A stretch of 64,000 nt of DNA from Undibacterium cyanobacteriorum (GTDB lineage: Bacteria; Pseudomonadota; Gammaproteobacteria; Burkholderiales; Burkholderiaceae_D): assembly GCF_031326225.1 (NCBI RefSeq), contig NZ_CP133720.1, forward strand, positions 868,001 to 932,000, given 5' to 3'. The notes beneath the pieces are model-generated. The model did no database searches, was not told the DNA's origin, and saw only the letters and a program-made list of their open reading frames with translations. Below, one piece after another: positions 1-8,913 of the stretch; the first letter of the stretch is position 1, and each line of letters opens with the position of its first letter. A program made the position numbers and the translations under genes.

Positions 1-1091
1 AAGTTGACGATGTGACTGGTTTGTCGACTTTGGTGGTTATCGATGCGAAGCGTCGTGGTTCTGCTGCTGGTAAGAGCTTGCGTCCACAAGTTAAATTGTT
101 GAACGACGCTGGCGAAGAAGTGAAGATCTCTGGTACCGAACACGCTGTAACGATCGGTTTCCAAGTCGGCGCTTTGATTACAGTGAAAGACGGTCAACAA
201 GTTCACGTAGGTGAAGTGTTGGCGCGTATCCCAACTGAATCGCAAAAAACACGTGATATTACCGGTGGTCTCCCACGCGTTGCTGAATTGTTCGAAGCAC
301 GTTCACCAAAAGACGCAGGTATGTTGGCAGAAGTCACAGGTACTGTCGCCTTCGGTAAAGAAACCAAAGGTAAGCAGCGCTTGGAAATCACCGACATGGA
401 CGGTGAGAAGCACGAGTTCTTGATCACTAAAGACAAACAAGTCTTGGTGCATGACGGCCAAGTTGTGAACAAAGGTGAGATGATTGTTGACGGCCCAGCT
501 GATCCACAAGACATCTTGCGTTTGTTGGGTATCGAAGCTTTGGCGCGCTACATCGTTGATGAAGTTCAAGACGTTTATCGTTTACAAGGCGTTAAAATCA
601 ATGACAAGCACATCGAAGTTATCGTACGTCAGATGTTGCGCCGCGTTGTTGTGGTCAACCCAGGCGATACGAACTACATCGTTGGTGAACAAGTTGAACG
701 TTCTGAATTGCTCGATGAAAACGATCGCGTGACAAAAGAAAACGGTATTCCAGCGACTTATGAAAATATCTTGTTGGGTATTACCAAAGCTTCCTTGTCG
801 ACCGATTCCTTCATCTCTGCCGCGTCCTTCCAAGAGACCACACGTGTTCTCACAGAAGCAGCGATCATGGGCAAGAAAGACACATTGCGTGGCTTGAAAG
901 AAAACGTCATCGTTGGTCGTTTGATCCCAGCTGGTACAGGCTTGGCTTACCATCGCGCTCGCAAGATGAAAGAGTCGTGGGAAGCAGAAGAACGTGCAGC
1001 ATTGTTGGCAGCGGAAAAAGAATTGTTCACGCCACCAGTGGCCGAGGTCACAACAAGCGATGTCGAAGCCTCTGGCGACGCACAAGCTTAA
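1..1091 (+). CDS. rpoC: DNA-directed RNA polymerase subunit beta' (C-terminal part)
   Basis: This is the C-terminal 362 residues of the RNA polymerase beta' subunit; the reading frame is open at base 3 and continues to the left of the window, so the start is missing. The block around 800-960, reading SFQETTRVLTEAAI, then GLKENVIVGRLIPAGTG, is the conserved region near the end of bacterial beta' that packs against omega. The TAA at 1089-1091 is followed at once by two stem-loops, marking the end of the rpoBC transcription unit. No frameshift or odd composition is visible. Identification is secure; only the missing 5' part limits the description. Confidence 0.97.
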   Translation, partial: VDDVTGLSTLVVIDAKRRGSAAGKSLRPQVKLLNDAGEEVKISGTEHAVTIGFQVGALITVKDGQQVHVGEVLARIPTESQKTRDITGGLPRVAELFEARSPKDAGMLAEVTGTVAFGKETKGKQRLEITDMDGEKHEFLITKDKQVLVHDGQVVNKGEMIVDGPADPQDILRLLGIEALARYIVDEVQDVYRLQGVKINDKHIEVIVRQMLRRVVVVNPGDTNYIVGEQVERSELLDENDRVTKENGIPATYENILLGITKASLSTDSFISAASFQETTRVLTEAAIMGKKDTLRGLKENVIVGRLIPAGTGLAYHRARKMKESWEAEERAALLAAEKELFTPPVAEVTTSDVEASGDAQA

Positions 1092-1102
1092 TTGGTCTTT
1101 GC

Positions 1103-1171
1103 ATCAACCCACTTCGCGGTGGGTTGATCAGCGAAGCAAAAAACACCGTCATTTTGGCGGTGTTTTTTTTT
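1103..1171 (+). terminator. Tandem stem-loops ending the rpoBC operon
   Basis: Two hairpins follow rpoC. The first pairs ATCAACCCAC (1103-1112) with GTGGGTTGAT (1119-1128) around a 6-base loop. The second pairs AACACCG (1142-1148) with CGGTGTT (1159-1165) and runs into a tract of about nine T, the classic intrinsic terminator form. Confidence 0.9.
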
Positions 1172-1396
1172 CGTCTTTCGTTTTGCGGAGCTGGTGATTA
1201 TGAGGATGAAAGTGGGTGTTCGCCTTATACCCTTCTACGATACATTCTCGCTCGTCATCTGCGCTAGGAAGTCATGGCGCTCTCGCTTACAATCTCAACT
1301 AAGGTATCTATTGAGCCGTACAAAGATCGTTTCCATAAGACCTTTCTCAGCGCATCGGTTGCTTTGTGTTTTTTGCACTTCCCATGATCTAAGACC
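1172..1396. other. Spacer between rpoBC terminator and birA
   Basis: With the terminator, this makes a 305-base stretch without a convincing gene. Short open frames here have no plausible ribosome binding site and no recognisable protein. The birA promoter must lie here; TACAAT near 1288 could be a -10 box, but I see no good -35 partner. Confidence 0.5.
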
Positions 1397-2206
1397 ATGA
1401 AGAATTTCTATAATCAAGACCAACTCGTGCATCATTTTCAGCGTTGTAATCAAGCGGCTGCACGAACCCTCGATGTGGACATTGAAGTGGTGGCGGAAAC
1501 GGGATCGACAAACGCGGATTTGATGTCTCGTGTAGTCAGTCTTACCAAGCCTACACTCTTGGTAGCGGAGCACCAAACCGCAGGTAAGGGGCGCGCCGGA
1601 CGGACTTGGTTGTCGACTCCAGGTGGCGTTTTGACTTTTTCTTTGGCCTGGCATTTTCATACAAGCCTGCAGCAACTCAGCGCATTCCCATTGGTGGTTG
1701 GTTTGTCGCTTGCCGAATGCCTGCGACACATCGGTGTGCACGTAGAAGTAAAGTGGCCGAACGATCTCCTCAAAGATGGCAAAAAACTGGCTGGTATTTT
1801 GGTGGAATCGGCTCCCGCTTCGGCTGCAGATGGTGGCTATTGGACCGTGATTGGGATCGGCCTGAATCTCCAAGTCCCGCAAGAATTAGAGCTGCAAATT
1901 GGGCAAGCCGTGGCTGATTCGGCGTGGTTGGCACAGATGGATAGAAACCAATTATTGGCGGAACTCACCCATGCAGTCGCCAGTGCTGCCACTATCTTTG
2001 AAGAGTACGGCTTTGAAGTCTTTGTCGAACGTTGGAATACGCTTCATGCCTTTGCTGGCAAAGACGTTAGGATCATGGATGCGGATCGGGTTTTAGTTCA
2101 AGGTCGCGCACTTGGCATTGATGCAAGTGGCCGCTTGCTCATCGACGACCATGGTCAACAACGTGCCATCCATTCTGGAGATGTGTCTTTGCGTCCCTTG
2201 GCGTAG
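1397..2206 (+). CDS. birA: Biotin--[acetyl-CoA-carboxylase] ligase, monofunctional
   Basis: Activates biotin with ATP and transfers it to the biotin carboxyl carrier protein of acetyl-CoA carboxylase in the cytoplasm. Residues 61-71 (TAGKGRAGRTW) are the biotinyl-AMP binding loop, 119-123 KWPND and 130-137 KLAGILVE are the other catalytic signatures, and a C-terminal SH3-like domain follows. At 269 residues, with the catalytic domain starting almost at once, it lacks the N-terminal winged helix of E. coli BirA, so it should be an enzyme and not a repressor. It precedes coaX by 77 bases in the same direction, a common betaproteobacterial pairing. The ribosome binding site is weak. Confidence 0.94.
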   Translation: MKNFYNQDQLVHHFQRCNQAAARTLDVDIEVVAETGSTNADLMSRVVSLTKPTLLVAEHQTAGKGRAGRTWLSTPGGVLTFSLAWHFHTSLQQLSAFPLVVGLSLAECLRHIGVHVEVKWPNDLLKDGKKLAGILVESAPASAADGGYWTVIGIGLNLQVPQELELQIGQAVADSAWLAQMDRNQLLAELTHAVASAATIFEEYGFEVFVERWNTLHAFAGKDVRIMDADRVLVQGRALGIDASGRLLIDDHGQQRAIHSGDVSLRPLA

Positions 2207-2283
2207 AATAGGGGTTTGACTAAGTTGGTCGTTTTTGACCTAGTTGTAGGTTCACTCTTCGCGGTTCGATTGGCTCCCATATC

Positions 2284-3159
2284 ATGCAAGAAATCGTGCG
2301 TTATAGTCTCTTAATCGATGCCGGTAATACCCGAATCAAATGGGCAGTGTTTCAAGCCGGTGCAATGCGTCTGCCCATGCTTTGGCTTGCTAGTGGTGGC
2401 CTTGGACACGAGGAAATCGCGCAGCTGGATCGATTGCCGCAAGCGATAGAGGCACAACTTCCTCAGCCCGATCACGAGCTTGTGACAATTGATGAGGTGT
2501 GGATTTCGAATGTCGCCGGTGCGCATATTCAAGCCCAGCTCGAACAGTTCATCCAGCAGTGTTTTCCAAACGCGACATGTCATCGATTCACATCTTCCGA
2601 ACGCTGCGCTGGTTTGGCGAATTGTTACGCCAATCCAACGCAACTCGGCAGTGACCGTTTTGCTTCTGCATTGGCGGCGCATCATTTCTTCCCCGATACG
2701 GCTTTAGTGGTGGCGACATGCGGAACCGCGACCACGATCGATGCTATTTTGCCTGGCAAGGGATTTATTGGTGGCATGATCGCCCCGGGGCTAGGAACCA
2801 TGGCGATGTCCCTCGCTAAGAACACCGCACAACTTCCTGATTTGACGAGCGTGGCAGATCAATTGTCATTGCCGAACTTGTTCGCCGACAATACCCAACA
2901 AGCGATTTGGAGCGGCTGTATTCACGCTCAATTGGGCGCGTTACAATGTGCGATTCGCGATCTACAGCGACAGACAGATTCGGCTGCGGTCGAATTGGTC
3001 ATTTCTGGTGGCGCGGTTCCCTATCTGCGCCCCTATTTTGCGGACCATTTGATACCTTGCTTGGGATCAGAGATGTCATTGCATGTGGTTGAAAATTTAG
3101 TACTGACGGGCTTAGCGGTGGTAGCGCAAACCGCGCAATTGGAGCCTGGCGAAAGATAG
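2284..3159 (+). CDS. coaX: Type III pantothenate kinase
   Basis: Phosphorylates pantothenate, the first step of coenzyme A synthesis. The N-terminal ASKHA phosphate loop LLIDAGNTRIKW (residues 9-20), the GSDRFASALAA block and the second nucleotide motif ATCGTATTIDAI are all present, as is GGMIAPGLGTM. Its 291 residues are slightly longer than the usual 240-270, partly from an insertion around residues 40-70. Type III enzymes are typically not feedback-inhibited by CoA. It forms a probable unit with birA upstream and the SPOR-domain gene downstream. No strong Shine-Dalgarno precedes the ATG. Confidence 0.93.
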   Translation: MQEIVRYSLLIDAGNTRIKWAVFQAGAMRLPMLWLASGGLGHEEIAQLDRLPQAIEAQLPQPDHELVTIDEVWISNVAGAHIQAQLEQFIQQCFPNATCHRFTSSERCAGLANCYANPTQLGSDRFASALAAHHFFPDTALVVATCGTATTIDAILPGKGFIGGMIAPGLGTMAMSLAKNTAQLPDLTSVADQLSLPNLFADNTQQAIWSGCIHAQLGALQCAIRDLQRQTDSAAVELVISGGAVPYLRPYFADHLIPCLGSEMSLHVVENLVLTGLAVVAQTAQLEPGER

Positions 3160-3163
3160 AAAT

Positions 3164-3271
3164 ATGGGCACCACGCCTCGCAATTTGGAATGGGGCATCA
3201 TGCGAAAAACGATAGGCGTGGTAAGCGCGTCGAAGGTGACGGTGCGATTTGATATGCAAGAGAGCGATTAA
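3164..3271 (+). CDS. Possible 35-residue protein between coaX and the SPOR gene
   Basis: An ATG four bases after the coaX stop, preceded by GAAAG, opens a 35-codon frame that ends two bases before the ATG of the next gene. It is basic in the middle (MRKTIGVVSASKVTVRFDMQESD at its end) and contains no recognisable domain. The tight fit between two genes suggests translational coupling, but so short a frame can arise by chance. It could be a leader peptide, a small protein or non-coding. Confidence 0.25.
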   Translation: MGTTPRNLEWGIMRKTIGVVSASKVTVRFDMQESD

Positions 3272-3273
3272 TT

Positions 3274-3966
3274 ATGTTGCGATTCCTTTTATTTACATTG
3301 TTGGTGATTAATGGCTTGTTGTTGGGATTTAATCTCGGCATTTTTGATCGCTTAGTCGATTTGAAAATGGAGAAGCATGAACCACATCGCATGAAGGCGG
3401 AAAAAAATGTGGATAAGCTCAAACTGTTGAGTGCCTCTGCCGCACAAGATTTAGTCGAGGCCAGTGCAAAGAAAGCTGAACCTCCGATCGCCTGCATTGA
3501 AATTGGAAATTTCACCTTGGCGGATGCGAAGAATTTCGAGGAGCGCTTAAAACACCTTTCACTTGGTGATCGTGTTGGTCGTCAGGAGCTGTCGGAAAGT
3601 GCCTCGAATATGGTTTATCTGCCTTCGCAAGGCAATAAAGATGCGGCCGATAAAAAGGCCATCGCGATCAAGAAAATGGGCGTCAGTGATGCCTATGTGA
3701 TTCAAGATGGTTCAGCGTTGAAGTGGGGTGTTTCCTTAGGCGTGTTCAAGACCATGGAAGCGGCGAAAACCCATGTCGCCAATCTCGCGAAAAAAGGAAT
3801 CAAAGACGCCAAGATCGCACCGCGCCAAGTGAGCGCAACCAAGATGCTGTATCAGATGTATGAGATCAGCCCTGACGAGAAAAAGTCGATCGATCAAATT
3901 CGCGAACAATTCGCGGGCATCGAAGAGCACCAATGCACAAGCAAATTAGGTGCGAAGACCGAATAG
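3274..3966 (+). CDS. Membrane-anchored SPOR-domain protein
   Basis: A 230-residue protein with one N-terminal membrane segment (about residues 3-22, FLLFTLLVINGLLLGFNLG) and a SPOR-like region between about residues 85 and 195 (KWGVSLGVFKTMEAAKTHVANLAKKG is its core). SPOR domains bind denuded septal peptidoglycan, so a cell-division or envelope role in the periplasm is likely but inferred. GAGAG lies ten bases before the ATG. It follows coaX as in related betaproteobacteria. The short stem GCTAGC-AGT-GCTAGC (3972-3986) just after the stop might help end transcription but has no T-run. Confidence 0.75.
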   Translation: MLRFLLFTLLVINGLLLGFNLGIFDRLVDLKMEKHEPHRMKAEKNVDKLKLLSASAAQDLVEASAKKAEPPIACIEIGNFTLADAKNFEERLKHLSLGDRVGRQELSESASNMVYLPSQGNKDAADKKAIAIKKMGVSDAYVIQDGSALKWGVSLGVFKTMEAAKTHVANLAKKGIKDAKIAPRQVSATKMLYQMYEISPDEKKSIDQIREQFAGIEEHQCTSKLGAKTE

Positions 3967-4167
3967 TAAGTGCTAGCAGTGCTAGCTTTGGCTCCTTCAG
4001 AGCTTAGACTTTAGACATAACACATCACCGATAACAAATCGCCACACACATAATAAACAAGACACGAAGTAAGACGTTTGATGCAATTGGGTGATGCTTG
4101 ACGGGTCACCGCGCACGAGCCATTGCAGATCTCTACAAAACTCGTTCGAGAGACAAGATAAACCACT

Positions 4168-4983
4168 ATGACCGCATTCCATTTTAAGCAAGGCCACGTA
4201 CCTCTATTGGTATCGATGCCGCATGTAGGAACCACCATCCCCGAAGATGTTGCCACCCAGCTTAACCCAGTCGCACAAGTCAAAGCCGATACGGACTGGC
4301 ACTTGCCGCTGCTGTATAACATGCTCGATGAACTCGGCGCATCCCGTATTCATGCAGAGTATTCACGTTATGTGATTGATTTGAACCGGCCTTGTGATGA
4401 TGTGAATCTCTATCCGGGGCAAGACACGACCGGTTTGTGTCCACTCGATACCTTTGATAAACAGCCACTTTATCCTGAAGGACAAGCACCTGATCGTGAA
4501 GAGGTCGCCCGTCGCATCGAGAATTATTGGCAACCGTATCACCAACAATTACAGAGTGAACTGCAACGCATGAAAGAGACCTTTGGCATTGCGATTTTGT
4601 GGGACGCCCATTCCATTGCATCTCAAGTGCCGCGTTTTTTCAAGGGCCGTTTACCTGATCTGAACTTTGGCACCGCTGATCAAAAGTCTTGTGATTTGAG
4701 TTTGCAATCGGCTTTGGCTGAATGTTTGCGAACACAAGTATCGGCACAGAAGTACAGTCATGTTTTCAATGGTCGTTTCAAGGGCGGCCATATTACGCGC
4801 CACTATGGACAACCGACATCTCATGTTCACGCTGTGCAATTGGAAATGAGTCAAGTGGTGTATATGAATGAAGCAGCTCCGTTCGAATATCGTGCAGATT
4901 TGGCTCAACAGGTGCAACCAGTGTTACGCGCATTATTGCAGACCTGTTTGACTTGGGCTGAGCAAAAAGGGGTAGCATCATGA
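4168..4983 (+). CDS. hutG: N-formylglutamate deformylase
   Basis: Hydrolyses N-formyl-L-glutamate to glutamate and formate, the last step of the five-step histidine degradation route. The 271-residue protein has the family start (VPLLVSMPHVGTTIP), the YSRYVIDLNRP block and the LWDAHSI motif carrying metal/active-site residues, then GGHITRHYGQP near residue 210. The stop overlaps the ATG of hutF in an ATGA (4980-4983), so the two are translationally coupled. hutH, hutU, hutI and a HutC-type regulator are not in the window and must lie elsewhere. Confidence 0.93.
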   Translation: MTAFHFKQGHVPLLVSMPHVGTTIPEDVATQLNPVAQVKADTDWHLPLLYNMLDELGASRIHAEYSRYVIDLNRPCDDVNLYPGQDTTGLCPLDTFDKQPLYPEGQAPDREEVARRIENYWQPYHQQLQSELQRMKETFGIAILWDAHSIASQVPRFFKGRLPDLNFGTADQKSCDLSLQSALAECLRTQVSAQKYSHVFNGRFKGGHITRHYGQPTSHVHAVQLEMSQVVYMNEAAPFEYRADLAQQVQPVLRALLQTCLTWAEQKGVAS

Positions 4984-6350
4984 GTTCACGACAAACTTTG
5001 TATGCACAACATGCGCTGTTGCCAGAAGGCTGGGCGACTCAGGTCCGTTTGCATTGGAATGACTCTGGCGATTTGAGCCTGATCGAAAAAAATGTCCCAG
5101 CCGCTCCGCATGAGAAACAAGCGAGCTATGTGATACCAGGCATGACCAATTTGCATTCGCACGCGTTTCAGCGAGCCATGGCGGGAATGACAGAGATTGC
5201 AGGAGAGGGGCCAGACAGCTTTTGGACTTGGCGCGATTTGATGTATCGCTTTGCCTTGGCAATTACACCCGAGCAGATGCAAGCCGTGGCGGCGCAATTG
5301 TATGCAGAGTGCCTACGTTACGGTTATACCTCAGTCTGTGAATTTCATTACTTGCACCGCGCACCTGACGGTCATTTTTATCAACAACGCGCAGAAATGG
5401 CGGCACGCGTGATCGCTGCTGCAGAGCAGTGCGGTATGGGCATGACGATGCTGCCGGTTCTGTATAGCTTTTCTGATTTTAAAGATCAGCCACTCCGTGA
5501 TGATCAACGACGCTTCCGTACTGATGTCGACGATATCTTGAACTTGGTCGGTGATCTTGAGTCGCTGCGCTCTGCCCAAGTTGAAGTGGGTGTTGCTCCG
5601 CATTCTTTGCGTGCGGCTAACACTCAGCAAATTCAAGAGCTTGAGCATGCTTTACCGAGTGGTCGCCCGATTCACATTCATATCGCCGAACAGATGCGCG
5701 AAGTGGAAGCCTCGCTCGCCGCAACTGGTCAACGCCCGGTTGAACTCTTACTCAATACACAAAAAGTCGATGCGCGTTGGTGTTTGGTGCATGCGACTCA
5801 TCTGACTTCCGCCGAGGTCAGAGGCATTGCGGCACGTGGTGCAGTGGCAGGTATTTGCACTACCACCGAAGGTAACTTAGGCGATGGATTTTTTGAATTG
5901 CCTGAATTTATCGAGGCTGGTGGCGTGTTTGGTATTGGTAGCGATAGTCATGTGTCGCAAAGTGCTGTTGAAGAAGTACGATGGTTGGAATATGGGCAGC
6001 GTTTGCGTCTGCAAAAACGTAATGTGGCCAGCGTCGCGGGACGTCGTCGTGTGGCAGATTTCTTGTGGCAAGAATGTTTAAAGGGCGGTGCGCAAGCAGC
6101 AGGACGTCGCGTCGGTCAATTAAGTCCCAACTATCGTGCTGATTTCCTGGTACTCGACGATCAGCATCCTAACCTGGCTGATCTGGCTCCTGATCAAGTC
6201 TTGAGTAGTCTGGTGTTTTCTGGGAACGATAACTTGGTGCGGGATGTCTATGTTGGTGGTCGACTCTGCGTCGAGAATCAACGCCACGTTCATCAAGATC
6301 AGATACAAAATGATTTCCGTCGTTGCATGCAGCAATTGCGTAGTTTGTGA
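4980..6350 (+). CDS. hutF: Formimidoylglutamate deiminase
   Basis: An amidohydrolase-superfamily enzyme of 456 residues that converts N-formimidoyl-L-glutamate to N-formylglutamate and ammonia, feeding HutG. The metal-binding NLHSHAFQRAMAGMTE block is near residue 60, IHIHIAEQMREVEA near 230, LVHATHL near 265, and the metal Asp lies in GIGSDSHVSQ near 320. The presence of HutF together with HutG rather than a formiminoglutamase shows that the organism uses the deiminase branch. Coupled to hutG by a four-base overlap. Length and motifs are typical. Confidence 0.94.
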   Translation: MSSRQTLYAQHALLPEGWATQVRLHWNDSGDLSLIEKNVPAAPHEKQASYVIPGMTNLHSHAFQRAMAGMTEIAGEGPDSFWTWRDLMYRFALAITPEQMQAVAAQLYAECLRYGYTSVCEFHYLHRAPDGHFYQQRAEMAARVIAAAEQCGMGMTMLPVLYSFSDFKDQPLRDDQRRFRTDVDDILNLVGDLESLRSAQVEVGVAPHSLRAANTQQIQELEHALPSGRPIHIHIAEQMREVEASLAATGQRPVELLLNTQKVDARWCLVHATHLTSAEVRGIAARGAVAGICTTTEGNLGDGFFELPEFIEAGGVFGIGSDSHVSQSAVEEVRWLEYGQRLRLQKRNVASVAGRRRVADFLWQECLKGGAQAAGRRVGQLSPNYRADFLVLDDQHPNLADLAPDQVLSSLVFSGNDNLVRDVYVGGRLCVENQRHVHQDQIQNDFRRCMQQLRSL

Positions 6351-6497
6351 AGCGTGATCAGAGTCCGTGTGCTGAAACTAGGCTGCAATAACCTACATTT
6401 TGCGTTTCGGTGTTGATTGTCCGAAAATGGTAGTTCGGTAGTGAAAAAATAAAGTGCTCGCAACAGACAAGCGGCACATCAAGTGAGGAGTGGAGAG

Positions 6498-8339
6498 ATG
6501 AAAAAGAAGTTCAGTGTGTTGGCGGTCGGCGCAACATTGGCGAGTTTAGTGGGCGTAGTGAGCATGGTGAGCCTGCCAGCAAGCGCGATGGCAAATAGCG
6601 CAAGCACGATGAAAAATAGCGCAAGCACTAAGTCAGCAGTGAGTGCCCCTTTGGCCGAGCGTTTGAAAGCGCTCGATATGATCTTAGCCGATCATTGGGA
6701 AAATAATTTACGCAGCAATCCTGAATATGCCTCGATGTTGGGCGATAAACGTTTCAATGATCAATGGCGTGATTTTTCACAAAAAGGCATTGCAGCCGGT
6801 CAGCGTAAAAATCGTGAATTCCTCAAACGATTGCAGGCGATTGATACCACTGGGTTTGATGTGCAACAGAAGTTAAATAAAGATTTGTTGGTACGTCAAT
6901 TGCAGGATGAGATTGAGGCTGAAAAATTTAAGAACTGGCAAATGCCAGTGCTACAAAACTCTGGACTTCATCTCGATACGCCAGAGTTGGTGACGATGTT
7001 GAGTTTTAGTTCTGTCAAAGATTACGAGGACTACATCGCTCGTTTGAATAAGTTACCAAACTTGTTCAATCAAACCATCGTACAAATGCGCAAAGGTATC
7101 AAAGATAAAATCATGCCGCCCCAATTTTTGCTGCCAAAAATTGTGCGTCAGTGTGATGATTTAGTGGCTATGAAGTTGAGCGACTCACCATTCATGAAAC
7201 CGATCGCACAGTTTCCTGCTGAATTTTCTGCCGCTGACAAACAGCGTTTGAGCGCCGCAGTGACGGCAGCAGTCAATACCAAGGTGTTACCCGCTTATAA
7301 GAATTTCGCTGAATTTGTGCGTAAAGAGTATGCGCCGCATGGTCGTCCTGAAGTAGGTCTGTGGTCTTTGCCGAACGGTGTTGAACGTTATAAATATCAA
7401 GTGCGTACGCAAACTACCACGGATAAATCGGCCGAAGAGATTCACCAAATTGGCTTAAGCGAAGTCGCTCGCATTGAAGGCCAAATGTTGGAAACCGCGA
7501 AGAAATTAGGCTTCGCTGATCTGAAGAGTTTTAACGCATCTTTGGAAAAGAATCCCGATGTGCATCCAAAATCACGTCAGGAAATTATCGATCTGTATAA
7601 CAAGTACACCGATCAGATGTACACCAAGATTCCAGAACTGTTTGGTCGCTTGCCGAAAGCAAAAGTGAAGATCATGCAGGTCGAGGAGTTCCGTGAGAAA
7701 GAGGCGGCAGGTGCTTCGTATAATGAAGGTGCGCCAGATGGGTCACGTCCAGGCCATGTGATGGTGAATACAGGTGATTTTCAAAATCGCATGACGCTTT
7801 CGATTGAGAGTACGGCCTTGCATGAAGGCGTGCCAGGTCATCACATGCAGATCTCTATCGCGCAAGAGTTGGAAGGTTTGCCAACCTACCGTCGTCAAGG
7901 CGGTAATAATGCCTACGTTGAAGGCTGGGCGCTGTATTCCGAGCGTCTGGGAGAAGAACTGGGCTTCTTCCAAGATCCATATAGCTATTACGGTCACCTG
8001 CAAGATGAAATGCTGCGTGCGATTCGTTTGGTGGTCGACACGGGCTTGCATTACAAGAAGTGGAATCGTCAGCAAGTCGTTGACTTCTTCCGTAACCATT
8101 CGGGTATCGAAGAAGTTGAAATCCAAAGTGAAACCGATCGCTATATCGTGTGGCCAGGACAGGCACTCGGGTACAAGATGGGACAATTGAAAATTTTGGA
8201 ATTGCGTGAATACGCCAGTAAGACCTTGGGCAATAAATTTAGTTTGAAGGGTTTCCATGATGAGGTGCTCGGCGCTGGCGCATTGCCACTCGATGTATTG
8301 GAGACGCGCATTAAAGACTGGGTCAAGGCGCAGCAATAA
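6498..8339 (+). CDS. Exported DUF885 family protein, putative metallopeptidase
   Basis: A 613-residue DUF885 protein. The ATG at 6498 is preferred over the in-frame GTG at 6483 because a purine-rich GGAGTGGAGAG lies directly before it and the protein then begins with a good Sec signal (KKK, hydrophobic stretch, ASA-MA). Just after the signal a 21-base duplication (6588-6608 and 6609-6629) gives a repeated NSAST segment. The family hallmark HEGVPGHH is at residues 442-449, resembling a gluzincin HExxx-GHH site, and EGWALYSERLGEELG follows about 40 residues later. A zinc peptidase or carboxypeptidase role in the periplasm is likely by family but not proven. It stands alone between hutF and a small gene. 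Confidence 0.85.
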   Translation: MKKKFSVLAVGATLASLVGVVSMVSLPASAMANSASTMKNSASTKSAVSAPLAERLKALDMILADHWENNLRSNPEYASMLGDKRFNDQWRDFSQKGIAAGQRKNREFLKRLQAIDTTGFDVQQKLNKDLLVRQLQDEIEAEKFKNWQMPVLQNSGLHLDTPELVTMLSFSSVKDYEDYIARLNKLPNLFNQTIVQMRKGIKDKIMPPQFLLPKIVRQCDDLVAMKLSDSPFMKPIAQFPAEFSAADKQRLSAAVTAAVNTKVLPAYKNFAEFVRKEYAPHGRPEVGLWSLPNGVERYKYQVRTQTTTDKSAEEIHQIGLSEVARIEGQMLETAKKLGFADLKSFNASLEKNPDVHPKSRQEIIDLYNKYTDQMYTKIPELFGRLPKAKVKIMQVEEFREKEAAGASYNEGAPDGSRPGHVMVNTGDFQNRMTLSIESTALHEGVPGHHMQISIAQELEGLPTYRRQGGNNAYVEGWALYSERLGEELGFFQDPYSYYGHLQDEMLRAIRLVVDTGLHYKKWNRQQVVDFFRNHSGIEEVEIQSETDRYIVWPGQALGYKMGQLKILELREYASKTLGNKFSLKGFHDEVLGAGALPLDVLETRIKDWVKAQQ

Positions 8340-8438
8340 GCGTCTTTGTGCGGATCCATTGAAGGTCTTGGAATACGCTTTCAAGATGGGAATGGTTGAA
8401 TAAAAGTGCAATAAATTAACGCTGTGTTTTCAAAGCAA

Positions 8439-8474
8439 AAGGGCGACAGAATCATTTGTGGTTTTGTCGCCCTT
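8439..8474. terminator. Stem-loop after the DUF885 gene
   Basis: AAGGGCGACA (8439-8448) pairs perfectly with TGTCGCCCTT (8465-8474) around a 16-base loop. There is no T-run on the plus strand; a short T-run follows on the minus strand, so its role as a terminator is uncertain. Confidence 0.45.
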
Positions 8475-8572
8475 GGCATTTTGGTAACTGCGTAAAAAAA
8501 ATTGCCACAGCCCAACAAGCACGAGTAGAATCGAATTTCCACCTGCCTCTTACCTTCATAAGGAGTGACACC

Positions 8573-8848
8573 ATGAGTGCCTTCGCGATGCCGGTTTATA
8601 TGTTGGAATTCACGCCTAAAACCATCGCCTCATTGTTGTCACCGGCGGCAATCGATGGTTCCACAGTTGAGCTTGATGTATATGCTCGAAATGATTTGGA
8701 AGTGAAGGTAGCGGCGACGGGACATCGCCTCAAAGAAGATCCAGATATGTTTCGGATTATTACCGTGTATGACGGAAAAACCAATGAACATGATTGGAAC
8801 TTCACCATCATTCGTGAGTCGGCTGATCGTAGTCGCAAGAAACGTTAA
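8573..8848 (+). CDS. Small hypothetical protein
   Basis: A 91-residue protein of unknown function. The ATG at 8573 follows AAGGAG (8560-8565) at good spacing, which decides this start over longer in-frame extensions. The sequence is soluble, with alternating beta-like segments (VELDVYARNDLEVKVAATGH, MFRIITVYDG) and a basic C-terminal tail RSRKKR. No domain is recognised and it has no operon partner; the next gene is convergent. Confidence 0.7.
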   Translation: MSAFAMPVYMLEFTPKTIASLLSPAAIDGSTVELDVYARNDLEVKVAATGHRLKEDPDMFRIITVYDGKTNEHDWNFTIIRESADRSRKKR

Positions 8849-8913
8849 TCCTTCGTATGTTGCCGATACAAAGCCAGTCTGACTAGACCCTATATCTCAG
8901 TCTCTAGAATTGC

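Noticed and set aside
1295..1882. Minus-strand frame of 195 codons opposite birA
   Set aside because: Overlaps the well supported birA gene and shows no protein family features.
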